Assembly: GCA_003252145.1 (NCBI GenBank)
Contig: QKDJ01000177.1
Location: 1-9,190, forward strand
Direction of reading: 5' to 3'
Length of the DNA stretch: 9,190 nucleotides
Source: Azovibrio restrictus
GTDB lineage: Bacteria > Pseudomonadota > Gammaproteobacteria > Burkholderiales > Rhodocyclaceae
Under the pieces are notes generated by a model that was not told the origin of the DNA, ran no database searches, and saw nothing but the letters and a program-made list of their open reading frames with translations. Below are positions 1 through 6,555 of the stretch, piece after piece. The position numbers and the translations under genes were made by a program. Position 1 is the stretch's first letter. Each line of letters opens with the position of its first letter.

Positions 1-1
1 G

Positions 2-1411
2 GGCGCCCGGGTAGACAGCTGCGACTCCGGTCTGGCTGCCCTGGAGGCTCTGCAAGCAGCCGATACCCTGGGGGATCCCTATCGATTGCTGTTCCTGGAC
101 TGGATCATGCCCGGCCTGGATGGACCTGCCACCAGCCAGCAGTTGGCCCAACTTCCCTTGCAGGTACGGCCCTTGGAAATCCTGCTCACGGCCTCCCAGG
201 AACGGGGACACCCGGTGCCGGACAATACGGGCTTTGCCGCCTGTCTGGCTAAGCCCGTCACGCCCATCACCCTGCTCACAGCCATCCACCAGGCCATGGG
301 TTTGAATTCCGATGCCAGCACTCCGGCCCATGTGGAAACCCAACTGCTACAGCACCGGGGGCAACACCTGCTGCTGGCGGAAGACAATCCCCTGAATCAG
401 GAAGTTGCCATGGAATTGCTGCACCATGTGGGTCTGGAAGTAGACCTGGCCGAAGATGGCATGGAAGCCCTGTGTCTGGCCCAGAACAAGGCCTACGACC
501 TGATCCTCATGGATATGCAGATGCCCCACATGGATGGTCTGGAAGCCACTCGCCAGCTGCGCCTCATGGAACAGCACCGGAACACGCCGGTACTGGCCAT
601 GACCGCCAATGCCTTTGAGGAAGACCGGAACCGTTGCCTGGAAGCCGGCATGAACGACCATGTGGCCAAGCCCGTGGACCCTGAAACCCTGTATCGCACC
701 CTCTTGCGCTGGCTGCCCCAACCCCAGGGCCGTCTGGTGGCACCAGGCAAGCGCTCAGCCCCTCAGAGCGCACCCGTAGACGAAAGTCTACTGTCCGGAT
801 TGGGCGCCATTCCCGGACTCGACCTGGAAGCCGGCCTGAAAACCGTACGGGGACGTGCCGAACGCCTGTTCTATTACCTCCAGCGTTTCAGTACGGAACA
901 TGGTGCCGACGGTCTCCTGGCCCGCAATCGTTTTGAAAGCGGCGACGAGGCGGGAGCACAACTCATCTCCCACACCCTGAAAGGCCTGAGCGGCACCTTG
1001 GGATTGAACCGTATCCAGCAAATCTCCGACCAGCTGACCCGCGCCCTGAGGGGCCATCACCCGGATCAGGAAATCCTGGCCCTGATCGGCGATCTGGAAA
1101 AGGAACTAGGCGAAAGTTGTCCCGCTATCGCCAACCTGGAAGCCCCGGCGCAAAAAGTGGCCGGGATGCTCGATCAGATGCAACTGGAACAGGGGCTGTT
1201 GGAACTACGGGCACTACTGAGCACGGACGACATGGGTAGCCAGGAGGCCTGGAATACCCTGCGCCGGGCCGGTGGTGAAGGTCTGGGAGTCCGGGCCCAG
1301 GAACTGGACCGGGCCATTCAGGATTACGCCTTCGACCAGGCGCTGGCCCTGGTCGAAGACTGGTTGGCCGAACTCAAAACGGGGGATCGCCCGCCGAATC
1401 CGCTGTCTTAG
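2..1411 (+). CDS. Hybrid sensor histidine kinase, C-terminal part (REC-REC-HPt), 5' truncated
   Basis: The reading frame is open from the first bases to a TAG at 1409-1411, so the N-terminal sensor and kinase core lie upstream of the window. What remains is a phosphorelay output. The end of a first receiver domain has a phospho-acceptor Asp in LFLDWIMPGLDG (codon 98-100), then LLTAS and the conserved Lys in LAKPV. A complete second receiver has the acidic pair in LLLAEDN (380-385), phospho-Asp in LILMDMQMP (512-514), Thr in AMTAN (602-604) and Lys in VAKPVD (668-670). An HPt domain follows, with phospho-His in SHTLKG (971-973). The last roughly 70 residues are helical and resemble a second HPt-like bundle without the His. 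Phosphate would pass from the kinase to a receiver Asp and then to the HPt His and an external response regulator; the partner is not visible here. The domain calls are strong, the signal sensed is unknown. The 3' end overlaps rdgC. Confidence 0.93.
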   Translation, partial: GARVDSCDSGLAALEALQAADTLGDPYRLLFLDWIMPGLDGPATSQQLAQLPLQVRPLEILLTASQERGHPVPDNTGFAACLAKPVTPITLLTAIHQAMGLNSDASTPAHVETQLLQHRGQHLLLAEDNPLNQEVAMELLHHVGLEVDLAEDGMEALCLAQNKAYDLILMDMQMPHMDGLEATRQLRLMEQHRNTPVLAMTANAFEEDRNRCLEAGMNDHVAKPVDPETLYRTLLRWLPQPQGRLVAPGKRSAPQSAPVDESLLSGLGAIPGLDLEAGLKTVRGRAERLFYYLQRFSTEHGADGLLARNRFESGDEAGAQLISHTLKGLSGTLGLNRIQQISDQLTRALRGHHPDQEILALIGDLEKELGESCPAIANLEAPAQKVAGMLDQMQLEQGLLELRALLSTDDMGSQEAWNTLRRAGGEGLGVRAQELDRAIQDYAFDQALALVEDWLAELKTGDRPPNPLS

Positions 1412-2354
1412 GTGAGGCTTCACCTGAAGGCTGGGCTACGGCACCGTCCGACTCTGCCGCCCGCTCGCCCCCCAGGGCTTCCAGCAGGGCGGGGATGAAG
1501 CGGGCGAATTCGCCGGTCATCAGGGTGAGTTCCGCATCGAAAATTTCTTCCGCGTTTTCGATGCCGTCCACGTCTTCCTTCAAGACATCCAGGAAGGCCA
1601 GGCGCTTGATTTCACCCTTTTCGGTAAGCACGAAGGAAATCCGGTCATCCCAGGTCAGGGCCAGGCGGGTGGGCAGCTTGCCCGCCACCAGATGGGCCTT
1701 GATCTCGTCGGCCACCTCGTCACCCAGGGGGTGGCGCTTGTAGGCCACAGCCGCCTTTTCCTCATCCACGGACTTCAGTTCGCAATCCCGGTCCACGGTG
1801 AAACCGGAGGGGGCATCGCCGCCCGCCAGCCAGTCGGCCATGGCGGCAGTGGGGGACATCTGGGTCTGCACCAGGGCCAGGGGGAATTCATCCAGGCACT
1901 GGCGCAGGTGTTCCAGAACCTCTTCCGCCTTGGTCAGGCTGGTGGCGTCCACCCCCAGCCAACCGTTCACCGGGTCGATCCACAGGGGTGTCTTGCGCCG
2001 GTGGGTGAAAGCCCGGGGCAGGAATTCTTCCGTGACCCTATCCTTCAATTCCCGCAGGGCCTTGCGGCCCGGGGGGTAGCCCTGTTCTGCGGCAATCTTC
2101 CCGGCCCGTTCCTGGACTTCCTGATTGACCACGGAAGAAGGCAGCAGCCGCTGTTCCACCGCCAGCATCAGCAGCCATTGGCCGTTAACGGAATGGACCA
2201 GTTCCTCACCCCGAGGCGGCACCCAGCCCCGGGTCAGAGGGTCCTGGCTGCCGCAGGGCACGAAACGGCCCCGGGCCAATTGTTCGAGCAGGGCGGCCAG
2301 ATCCAGTTTCCAGGGAGCGGGCAGACGGTAGAGCTGAAGGTTCTTGAACCACAT
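1374..2354 (-). CDS. rdgC: RdgC, nucleoid-associated recombination modulator
   Basis: The 326-residue product matches my recollection of E. coli RdgC (about 303 residues) along its whole length. It has the N-terminal MWFKNLQLYRL, then CGSQDPLTRGWVPP, FLPRAF near residue 111, LWIDPVNG near 124, ELKS near 192, KLPTRLAL near 226 and LMTGEF near 278. RdgC is a ring-forming, sequence-independent DNA-binding protein of the nucleoid that restrains RecA filament activity and is linked to replication-fork restart; that is family knowledge. The ATG at 2354-2352 is preceded only by a weak purine stretch (TGGAA). The gene lies 28 bp behind trmB and probably shares its transcript. Oddity: residues from about 298 to 326 form a low-complexity acidic, Ala- and Pro-rich tail absent from the E. 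coli protein, and its last codons overlap the 3' end of the convergent kinase gene. Confidence 0.95.
   Translation of the reverse strand: MWFKNLQLYRLPAPWKLDLAALLEQLARGRFVPCGSQDPLTRGWVPPRGEELVHSVNGQWLLMLAVEQRLLPSSVVNQEVQERAGKIAAEQGYPPGRKALRELKDRVTEEFLPRAFTHRRKTPLWIDPVNGWLGVDATSLTKAEEVLEHLRQCLDEFPLALVQTQMSPTAAMADWLAGGDAPSGFTVDRDCELKSVDEEKAAVAYKRHPLGDEVADEIKAHLVAGKLPTRLALTWDDRISFVLTEKGEIKRLAFLDVLKEDVDGIENAEEIFDAELTLMTGEFARFIPALLEALGGERAAESDGAVAQPSGEASPKTADSAGDPPF
1410..1425. other. Small hairpin at the kinase stop codon
   Basis: AGGTGA (1410-1415), loop GGCT, TCACCT (1420-1425) form a perfect 6-bp stem that begins within the kinase TAG stop. No T-run follows on either side, and the stem also encodes part of the RdgC tail, so a rho-independent terminator is not supported. 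It may still stabilise the 3' end of either mRNA. The base pairing is certain; a function is not. Confidence 0.35.
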
Positions 2355-2376
2355 GTGATCAATTCCAGAAGTGAGG

Positions 2377-2391
2377 AAGGCCTCAGGCCTT
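2377..2391 (-). other. Hairpin with the trmB stop codon in its loop
   Basis: Read on the minus strand, AAGGCC, TGA, GGCCTT is a perfect 6-bp inverted repeat whose three-base loop is the trmB stop codon at 2385-2383. The following bases (CCTCACTTC) are not a T-run, so this is not a classical terminator. It lies 22 bp before the rdgC start and could affect ribosome release or read-through into rdgC. A three-base loop is tight. Function is inferred only. Confidence 0.35.
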
Positions 2392-3174
2392 GCGGCGGAA
2401 CACCAGGTCCCAGACCCCGTGGCCCAGTTTCAGGCCCCGGTTTTCGAACTTGGTCAGGGGCCGGTATTCGGGCTTGGGAGCGAAGCCGGCCAGACCGGCG
2501 CTGCTGTCCGCTTCCAGTGCAGCGGCCAGGGCTTCCGGCGTAGGGTTGGCCACGCTGTTGGCCAGATTGGGCTCCCGGCCCAGCACGTCGAGCATCTGCA
2601 GGGCGTAGTTTTCCCAGTCCGTGGCGCAGTGGATGTAGCCGCCGGGCTTCAAACGAGAGGTGAGCAGGGCCACGAACTCGGGCTGGATCAGGCGGCGCTT
2701 CTTGTGCCGGGTCTTGTGCCAGGGATCGGGGAAGAAGATGTGAATGCCGTCCAGACTGCCTTCGGGCAGCATGTCCCGCACCACCTCGACCGCATCGTGG
2801 TTGCCGATGCGCAGATTGGTCAGATTCTTTTCGGCAATCAGCTTGCACAGGGCACCCACGCCGGGCACATGCACTTCCAGGCCGAAGTAGTCATTTTCCG
2901 GATGGGCCTCGGCAATGCGAGCCGTGGTTTCCCCCATGCCGCAGCCGATTTCGAGAATCTTGGGGGCAGTCCGGCCGAAGGTGGTCGCCAGGTCCAGGGG
3001 CGCATTCTGGTAAGTCACGCCGATCTTGGGCAGCAGGGTGTCGTAGTACCGCTGCTGGGCTTCCGACATGCGTCCGGCCCGGCGCACAAAACTGCGGATG
3101 TGGCCGTGCTCCCCGTGTTCCAATCCGGCCCGGCCTTCGGTGTACACGCCTTCCGGCTGTTCAATATCGCTCAT
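2383..3174 (-). CDS. trmB: tRNA (guanine-N7-)-methyltransferase
   Basis: The 263-residue product is a class I SAM-dependent methyltransferase that forms m7G at position 46 in the variable loop of tRNAs. Visible motifs are SAM-binding LEIGCGMG (74-81), acidic GLEVH (98-102), the family signature [15 protein letters not shown] (147-161) with the conserved Asp150, and the C-terminal [20 protein letters not shown] (238-257) with the TxFE element. I chose the ATG at 3174-3172: it yields the family-typical N-terminus leading into [13 protein letters not shown], and it lies just 2 bp after the thiG stop (TGAGCATG). Upstream in-frame codons would run through thiG. There is no clear Shine-Dalgarno sequence, so translation is probably coupled to thiG. 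Residues 221-230 look like a small Ala/Ser/Gly-rich linker. Confidence 0.96.
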   Translation of the reverse strand: MSDIEQPEGVYTEGRAGLEHGEHGHIRSFVRRAGRMSEAQQRYYDTLLPKIGVTYQNAPLDLATTFGRTAPKILEIGCGMGETTARIAEAHPENDYFGLEVHVPGVGALCKLIAEKNLTNLRIGNHDAVEVVRDMLPEGSLDGIHIFFPDPWHKTRHKKRRLIQPEFVALLTSRLKPGGYIHCATDWENYALQMLDVLGREPNLANSVANPTPEALAAALEADSSAGLAGFAPKPEYRPLTKFENRGLKLGHGVWDLVFRRKA

Positions 3175-3176
3175 GC

Positions 3177-3959
3177 TCAGGAACCAATCAGACCGGTGGT
3201 GGGGGAAGAGGGATCGGCGCTGTAGAGCTTTCTCGGCATGCGCCCGGCCTGGAAGGCTTCGCGCCCGGCCTGAACCGCCTTCTTCATGGCGGAGGCCATG
3301 AGCACGGGATTCTGGGCGTGGGCGATGGCGGTGTTCATCAACACCCCGTCGCAACCCAGTTCCATGGCGATGGCCGCGTCGGAGGCGGTGCCCACGCCCG
3401 CATCCACGATCACCGGCACCTTGGCGTTGTCGATGATGAGGCGCAGGTTCCAGGGATTCAGGATGCCCATGCCGGAACCGATCAGGGAGGCTAAAGGCAT
3501 GATGGCAGCGCAGCCCATGTCTTCGAGCATCTTGGCCTGAATCGGGTCGTCGGCGCAGTAGACCATCACCTGGAAGCCATCCTTCACCAGTATTTCCGCG
3601 GCCTTCAGGGTTTCCGGCATGTTGGGGAACAGCGTGGTGGGGTCTCCCAGCACTTCCAGCTTCACCAGGGCGTGGCCGTCCAGCAGCTCCCGGGCCAGAC
3701 GCAGGGTGCGCACGGCGTCCTCGGCGTTGAAGCAGCCCGCCGTGTTGGGCAGGATGGTGAACTGGCTGGGGGGCAGGGCGTCCAGCAGATTGGGCTGGCT
3801 CGGGTCCTGGCCGATGTTCATGCGGCGGATGGCCACGGTGACCATGTCCGCACCGGAGGCGTCGATGGCCTGGCGGGTTTCGTCAAAATCCTTGTACTTG
3901 CCGGTGCCGACAATCAGGCGGGAGCCATAGGCCCGGCCTGCAATAACCAGTTGATCCAT
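3177..3959 (-). CDS. thiG: Thiazole synthase ThiG
   Basis: The 260-residue product is a TIM-barrel thiazole synthase. It condenses 1-deoxy-D-xylulose 5-phosphate, dehydroglycine and sulfur from ThiS thiocarboxylate into the thiazole phosphate moiety of thiamine, in the cytoplasm. The sequence shows the early VGTGKY and the Schiff-base Lys100 in LVKLEV with Glu102 beside it. Asp186 lies in [14 protein letters not shown], and a phosphate-binding MNTAIA follows near 208. Lys100, Glu102 and Asp186 are each offset by four from the numbering I recall for the B. subtilis enzyme (96, 98, 182). The ATG at 3959-3957 has AGGA (3970-3967) seven bases upstream. It lies 19 bp after thiS and 2 bp before trmB. 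The dehydroglycine-forming enzyme (ThiO or ThiH) and ThiF are not in this window. Confidence 0.97.
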   Translation of the reverse strand: MDQLVIAGRAYGSRLIVGTGKYKDFDETRQAIDASGADMVTVAIRRMNIGQDPSQPNLLDALPPSQFTILPNTAGCFNAEDAVRTLRLARELLDGHALVKLEVLGDPTTLFPNMPETLKAAEILVKDGFQVMVYCADDPIQAKMLEDMGCAAIMPLASLIGSGMGILNPWNLRLIIDNAKVPVIVDAGVGTASDAAIAMELGCDGVLMNTAIAHAQNPVLMASAMKKAVQAGREAFQAGRMPRKLYSADPSSPTTGLIGS

Positions 3960-3966
3960 GAGATTG

Positions 3967-3970
3967 TCCT
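3967..3970 (-). promoter_or_regulatory. thiG ribosome binding site
   Basis: Minus-strand AGGA lies seven bases before the thiG ATG and fixes that start, against a longer in-frame extension that would run back through all of thiS in another frame. It is the clearest ribosome binding site of the minus-strand cluster. Confidence 0.7.
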
Positions 3971-3978
3971 GAAAAAAC

Positions 3979-4185
3979 TTAGCCGCCGCCCACGGCGACG
4001 ACGATTTCGAGCTTGTCACCGGCGGCCAGCCAGGTGCTTTCATGCTGGCTCTTGGGCACGATTTCCCCGTTACGCTCCACGGCGATACGCTTGCCGGCAT
4101 AGCCCAACTGGGCCACCAAACCGGCCACGGTGAGATCGGATTCGGGAAACTGGCGACCTTCGCCATTGAGGGTGATCTGGAGCAT
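3979..4185 (-). CDS. thiS: Sulfur carrier protein ThiS
   Basis: This 68-residue ubiquitin-fold protein starts MLQITLNGE and ends in VAVGGG. The C-terminal Gly-Gly is the site that ThiF adenylates and that is then converted to the thiocarboxylate donating sulfur to ThiG. Internal family features include [11 protein letters not shown] (residues 18-28) and [11 protein letters not shown] (34-44). Size matches the family (about 65-70). The start ATG at 4185-4183 has no clear Shine-Dalgarno sequence; the bases before it are a C-rich run (CCCGCCCC). It is the first thiamine gene after an 88-bp gap, so it may have its own promoter or be read through from the AraC gene. TAA stop. Confidence 0.95.
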   Translation of the reverse strand: MLQITLNGEGRQFPESDLTVAGLVAQLGYAGKRIAVERNGEIVPKSQHESTWLAAGDKLEIVVAVGGG

Positions 4186-4273
4186 GGGGCGGGAAACAAG
4201 AATTCCGGTCTATCCGGAAAGCCGGCAGTTTACTACCGAAGGGCCGGGCGAGTCATGGGGCACGGCGCCCGCT
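4186..4273 (-). other. araC-type gene / thiS intergenic gap with a small palindrome
   Basis: This 88-bp gap is the only substantial break in the minus-strand cluster. It contains a perfect inverted repeat, TTCCGG (4203-4208), five-base spacer, CCGGAA (4214-4219), ending 18 bp before thiS. That could be a leader hairpin or an operator half-pair for a dimeric regulator. Minus-strand TAGTAAACT just upstream could serve as a -10, but I see no convincing -35. The conserved TPP riboswitch core (CTGAGA and the later ACCTGATCTGG-type segment) is absent. No T-run terminator is visible. Confidence 0.4.
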
Positions 4274-5305
4274 TCAATCCAGACCGTCCGGTTGCAACTG
4301 ATGGCGCAGCATGGACGGGGTCAGCCCGGTCCAGCGCTTGAAGGAGCGGCGGAAGTTATTGGCGTCGTGAAAGCCCAGATAGGCGGCGATGCGTTCGTTG
4401 CTGTAGCCCTGGTTGTGGATCAGTTGCAGGGTCACATGGATGCGCACCTGATCCAGTTCCGCCTGGAAGTGGGTACCGTGCTGGGCCAGATGCCGCTTCA
4501 GGGTGGCCGGACTCATGCCCAGCATGTCCGCGCAGGCTTCCAGCCCCGGCGGGCGACGTACATGGGCCAGCAGATGATCATGGAGGGCCGTCAGCAGACT
4601 GCGGCGGGGCTGCCCCTCCAGTTCCTGTTCCGCCGCAGCCACGGCCATCTCCACCCCGGCCCCATTGCCCCGGGGCCAGGGCTGCTCCAGCCAATGGCTG
4701 TCGATGGCCATGGCATCCAGATAGGCATTGAACTGTACGGCGCTACCCAGATGCACCGCGTATTGCTCCGGATGGGCCGGACGGGTCCGGTTGAAGGTGT
4801 AACGCCAGGGCAGGCGCTGACCGGAAAGCCAGCGGGCCATGCCGGTGACCGCCGCCATCATCATTTCCACCAGAAAAGCCCGCTGGCGGGGCAGGGCACA
4901 GCTGTCGGTCCAGTACAGCAGGGTTTCGTCCCCCAGGCGCATCAGGCGCGGCGCCAACAGGGGGCTGAGCCAAGCCTGGTAACGCTGCAGCAGTTCCAGG
5001 GCCTGGCCCAGATTGGTCGCTTGCAGCAGGGCATGGCTGAGGGCTCCCAGGTGGCCGGGCAGCAGACCCTGGCCCAGGAGGAAAGCTCCATCTCCACCGG
5101 GCAGGGCTACTGCCAGATTGTGCAGGAGTTGCAGGTGTTCGGCCGGGCTCAGCAAGGCCTCCGGCTGGCGCAGGCTGTGTTCGTCCCAGGCCATGCCCTT
5201 CAACAACAGGCTCACGTCCACATCCTGGCCCCGGGCAAATTCCAGGGCCATGGCCGGCTGGTAAGCGCCGGGAATGCAGCGGCTGTTCAGTTGATAGGTC
5301 TTCAC
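4274..5305 (-). CDS. AraC-family transcriptional regulator (OruR-like architecture)
   Basis: The 343-residue product has the two-part layout of the AraC subgroup with an N-terminal 'arabinose-binding' type sensor domain (roughly 20-205) and a C-terminal double helix-turn-helix (about 236-335). HTH1 is LEACADMLGMSPATLKRHL (255-273). HTH2 carries the family signature in IAAYLGFHDANNFRRSFKRW (306-325), followed by TGLTPSMLR. The length fits this subgroup (about 330-345). The start is GTG at 5305-5303, four bases after the stop of the GGDEF gene; no strong Shine-Dalgarno sequence is visible, so translational coupling is likely. An ATG at 5310-5308 is out of frame and closes after two codons. Ligand and targets are not evident. 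Its position suggests it works with the membrane protein upstream, and it could regulate its own cluster or the divergent receptor gene, which is inference. Confidence 0.9.
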   Translation of the reverse strand: MKTYQLNSRCIPGAYQPAMALEFARGQDVDVSLLLKGMAWDEHSLRQPEALLSPAEHLQLLHNLAVALPGGDGAFLLGQGLLPGHLGALSHALLQATNLGQALELLQRYQAWLSPLLAPRLMRLGDETLLYWTDSCALPRQRAFLVEMMMAAVTGMARWLSGQRLPWRYTFNRTRPAHPEQYAVHLGSAVQFNAYLDAMAIDSHWLEQPWPRGNGAGVEMAVAAAEQELEGQPRRSLLTALHDHLLAHVRRPPGLEACADMLGMSPATLKRHLAQHGTHFQAELDQVRIHVTLQLIHNQGYSNERIAAYLGFHDANNFRRSFKRWTGLTPSMLRHQLQPDGLD

Positions 5306-5309
5306 CGCA

Positions 5310-6209
5310 TCAGGCCAGGGCAGCGTGGGTAGGCAGAAAATCCGGCGCCGCCTCCAGAGCCTGATCCAGTCGATTCAACAGGGCTTCCGGCGCCTCCTCC
5401 AGACTGCCCCAGCTGACCCGCGCAGTGATGGGCAGCCGGATACCGGAGCGGGTATGGTGAGCCAGCTGGGCCACGCTCTGCTGCATGTGACGAGCCCAGA
5501 CGGCTGCCTCCTGCAGGTCGGACTCGGGCAGCAGGATGGCGTAGCGATCGCCCGCATAGCGGCACAACAGGTCTTCCGGGCGCAGGTTAAGCAACAGCAG
5601 ATGGGCGATGGCCTGGAGCAGGCGGTTGCCTTCCTGCTGGCCATGTTCCCGATTCACCCGATGGAATTGGTCCAGGTCCAGCAGGATCAGGGCGCCCGAT
5701 CCCGGATGTCGCTCCTGTTCCAGCTGCAACTGGCGGCGCAGGTAATCCGCATTGGCCAGCTGGGTCACCCGGTCAAAGGCCCGGTGCTCCCGAAACAGGC
5801 GCTCCCGCTTCTGCATGTGCTCGTTGAGTGACCATTGCTCCTGGCGCCAGAAATAGAGTCCCGAGGTCAGGATCAGCATGCCCCCAGGGGTCAGCAGGGA
5901 TTCCAGCCAGTTATCCCAGAACTGGTCCTTGGGAATGACGAAGAATTCATCCAGGCAATCCACCCAGGAGCCCAGCATGATGGCCGTGAGCCCCCCGGCC
6001 AGGAGCAAAGTGACCCGCCCGCTGGGACGGCTACCCAGGATCAGGATGGCCCAGAAGCCGGACATGAGGGCGGTGCCCCCTTCCCCCACGATATCCATCC
6101 AGCTCCACTGTTCCATGGGTCGATACACCCCCAGGCTGCCATACAGGAAGACAAAGGCCAGGGCGGCAAGGGTCATGGCCATCAAGGCGCGACGACAGGT
6201 CAAAAGCAT
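5310..6209 (-). CDS. Four-TM membrane protein with degenerate GGDEF domain
   Basis: With the ATG at 6209-6207 the protein has 299 residues. Four hydrophobic segments (about 8-28, 44-60, 66-82 and 105-121) form a membrane sensor. A short charged helix (about 122-145) links to a GGDEF domain (about 146-290). Family landmarks are present: DRVTQLAN (146-153), metal-site LLDLDQFHRVN (176-186) and HGQQEGN. The signature loop, however, reads AGDRY (219-223) instead of GGDEF: the catalytic or metal-binding Glu is Arg222 and the first Gly is Ala. The c-di-GMP inhibitory-site motif RxxD is intact (Arg210, Asp213) at the usual five-residue spacing. I therefore expect no diguanylate cyclase activity, perhaps c-di-GMP binding. 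The frame is open upstream to 6323, and no good Shine-Dalgarno precedes 6209, so the start is uncertain; I chose it because TM1 follows directly after the basic TCRR. Confidence 0.88.
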   Translation of the reverse strand: MLLTCRRALMAMTLAALAFVFLYGSLGVYRPMEQWSWMDIVGEGGTALMSGFWAILILGSRPSGRVTLLLAGGLTAIMLGSWVDCLDEFFVIPKDQFWDNWLESLLTPGGMLILTSGLYFWRQEQWSLNEHMQKRERLFREHRAFDRVTQLANADYLRRQLQLEQERHPGSGALILLDLDQFHRVNREHGQQEGNRLLQAIAHLLLLNLRPEDLLCRYAGDRYAILLPESDLQEAAVWARHMQQSVAQLAHHTRSGIRLPITARVSWGSLEEAPEALLNRLDQALEAAPDFLPTHAALA

Positions 6210-6461
6210 GGCAAGCCCAGGAAACAGGAAAGGCGCCCATGCTAGGCAGCCAATATGACAGTTCGGTTGCAATCCCCTCCTCTGGCAGCCGGGGGGTTCG
6301 ATTAGCTCACCCCAAGGGGGCAAAGGGGCTCGCCCGCCCCGTTCTTCAGGTGCCTGGCAGCCCCAGCCCAGGCCCTGAGCCCCTGGGCCCCCAGTCCCGC
6401 CAGCTCACCCGCAGGCAAAGACGAAGCTAAGCCATTGATTTTTCGAAACACGTTCCAGCCC

Positions 6462-6495
6462 CTGTCACAGAACTGAAATCTACCCTCCCTAGTCT
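6462..6495 (+). promoter_or_regulatory. Pho-box-like promoter of the TonB receptor gene
   Basis: CTGTCAC, spacer AGAA, CTGAAAT (6462-6479) follows the PhoB-binding Pho box, which is two CTGTCAT repeats separated by four bases. By eye it matches 14 of 18 positions of CTGTCATAWAWCTGTCAY: the first repeat 6 of 7, the second 5 of 7. A possible -10 hexamer, TAGTCT (6490-6495), lies 10 bases downstream, the spacing usual at PhoB-activated promoters where the Pho box replaces the -35. Transcription would begin near 6502, leaving a leader of about 50 nt. This implies induction under phosphate limitation. PhoB itself is not in the window. Confidence 0.6.
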
Positions 6496-6543
6496 GCGCC
6501 CCATTCATTCATAAACGGGGGCACCCAAGCTCCCGAACAATCA

Positions 6544-6548
6544 GGGAG
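6544..6548 (+). promoter_or_regulatory. Ribosome binding site for the GTG start of the receptor
   Basis: GGGAG lies seven bases before the GTG at 6556-6558, which is ideal spacing and the main reason to place the start there. The competing ATG at 6598 has a stronger GGGGGAGG (6574-6581), but that is 16 bases away and locked in a hairpin. Confidence 0.55.
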
Positions 6549-6555
6549 CATCAAC

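Larger units (their letters stand above)
6210..6555. other. Divergent intergenic region between GGDEF and TonB-receptor genes
   Basis: These 346 bp hold no convincing gene. The receptor-proximal part contains a Pho-box-like promoter and a short leader. The leader has a weak hairpin, CGGGGG (6516-6521) with CTCCCG (6530-6535), including one G-T pair. The middle is C/G-rich with two overlapping, mutually exclusive stems: GCCTGG/CCAGGC (6352-6357 with 6368-6373) and GCCCAGG/CCTGGGC (6366-6372 with 6382-6388). Near the GGDEF gene a lone CTGTCAT lies on the minus strand (6261-6255). I found no convincing sigma-70 promoter for the minus-strand cluster, and no Fur-box-like palindrome. Confidence 0.6.

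Noticed and set aside
1410..1425. Bidirectional terminator between the kinase gene and rdgC
   Set aside because: The stem is short, has no T-run on either strand and lies within rdgC coding sequence.
1692..2543. Plus-strand open frame opposite rdgC and the end of trmB
   Set aside because: Two well-recognised proteins occupy the other strand, and this translation shows no recognisable motif and no ribosome binding site.
4186..4273. TPP riboswitch before thiS
   Set aside because: The gap is only 88 bp and the conserved thi-box core sequences are not present on the minus strand.
4130..5332. Long plus-strand open frame (400 codons) opposite the AraC-type regulator
   Set aside because: It is longer than the regulator, but its translation is Gln/Gly/His-rich with no domain. 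It lies antisense to a protein with a full double HTH and also spans the thiS start.
6295..6303. tRNA-like T-loop GGTTCGATT
   Set aside because: No flanking T-stem, anticodon arm or acceptor stem can be built around it.
6210..6323. N-terminal extension of the GGDEF protein by 38 codons
   Set aside because: The extension has no coherent segment and no well-spaced ribosome binding site; a purine-rich AGGAGGGG abuts a TTG too closely. The basic residues before TM1 fit the ATG at 6209 better, though the start remains uncertain.
6436..6460. Fur box before the TonB receptor
   Set aside because: The AT-richer stretch around 6436-6450 has no GATAAT-type repeats or palindrome.
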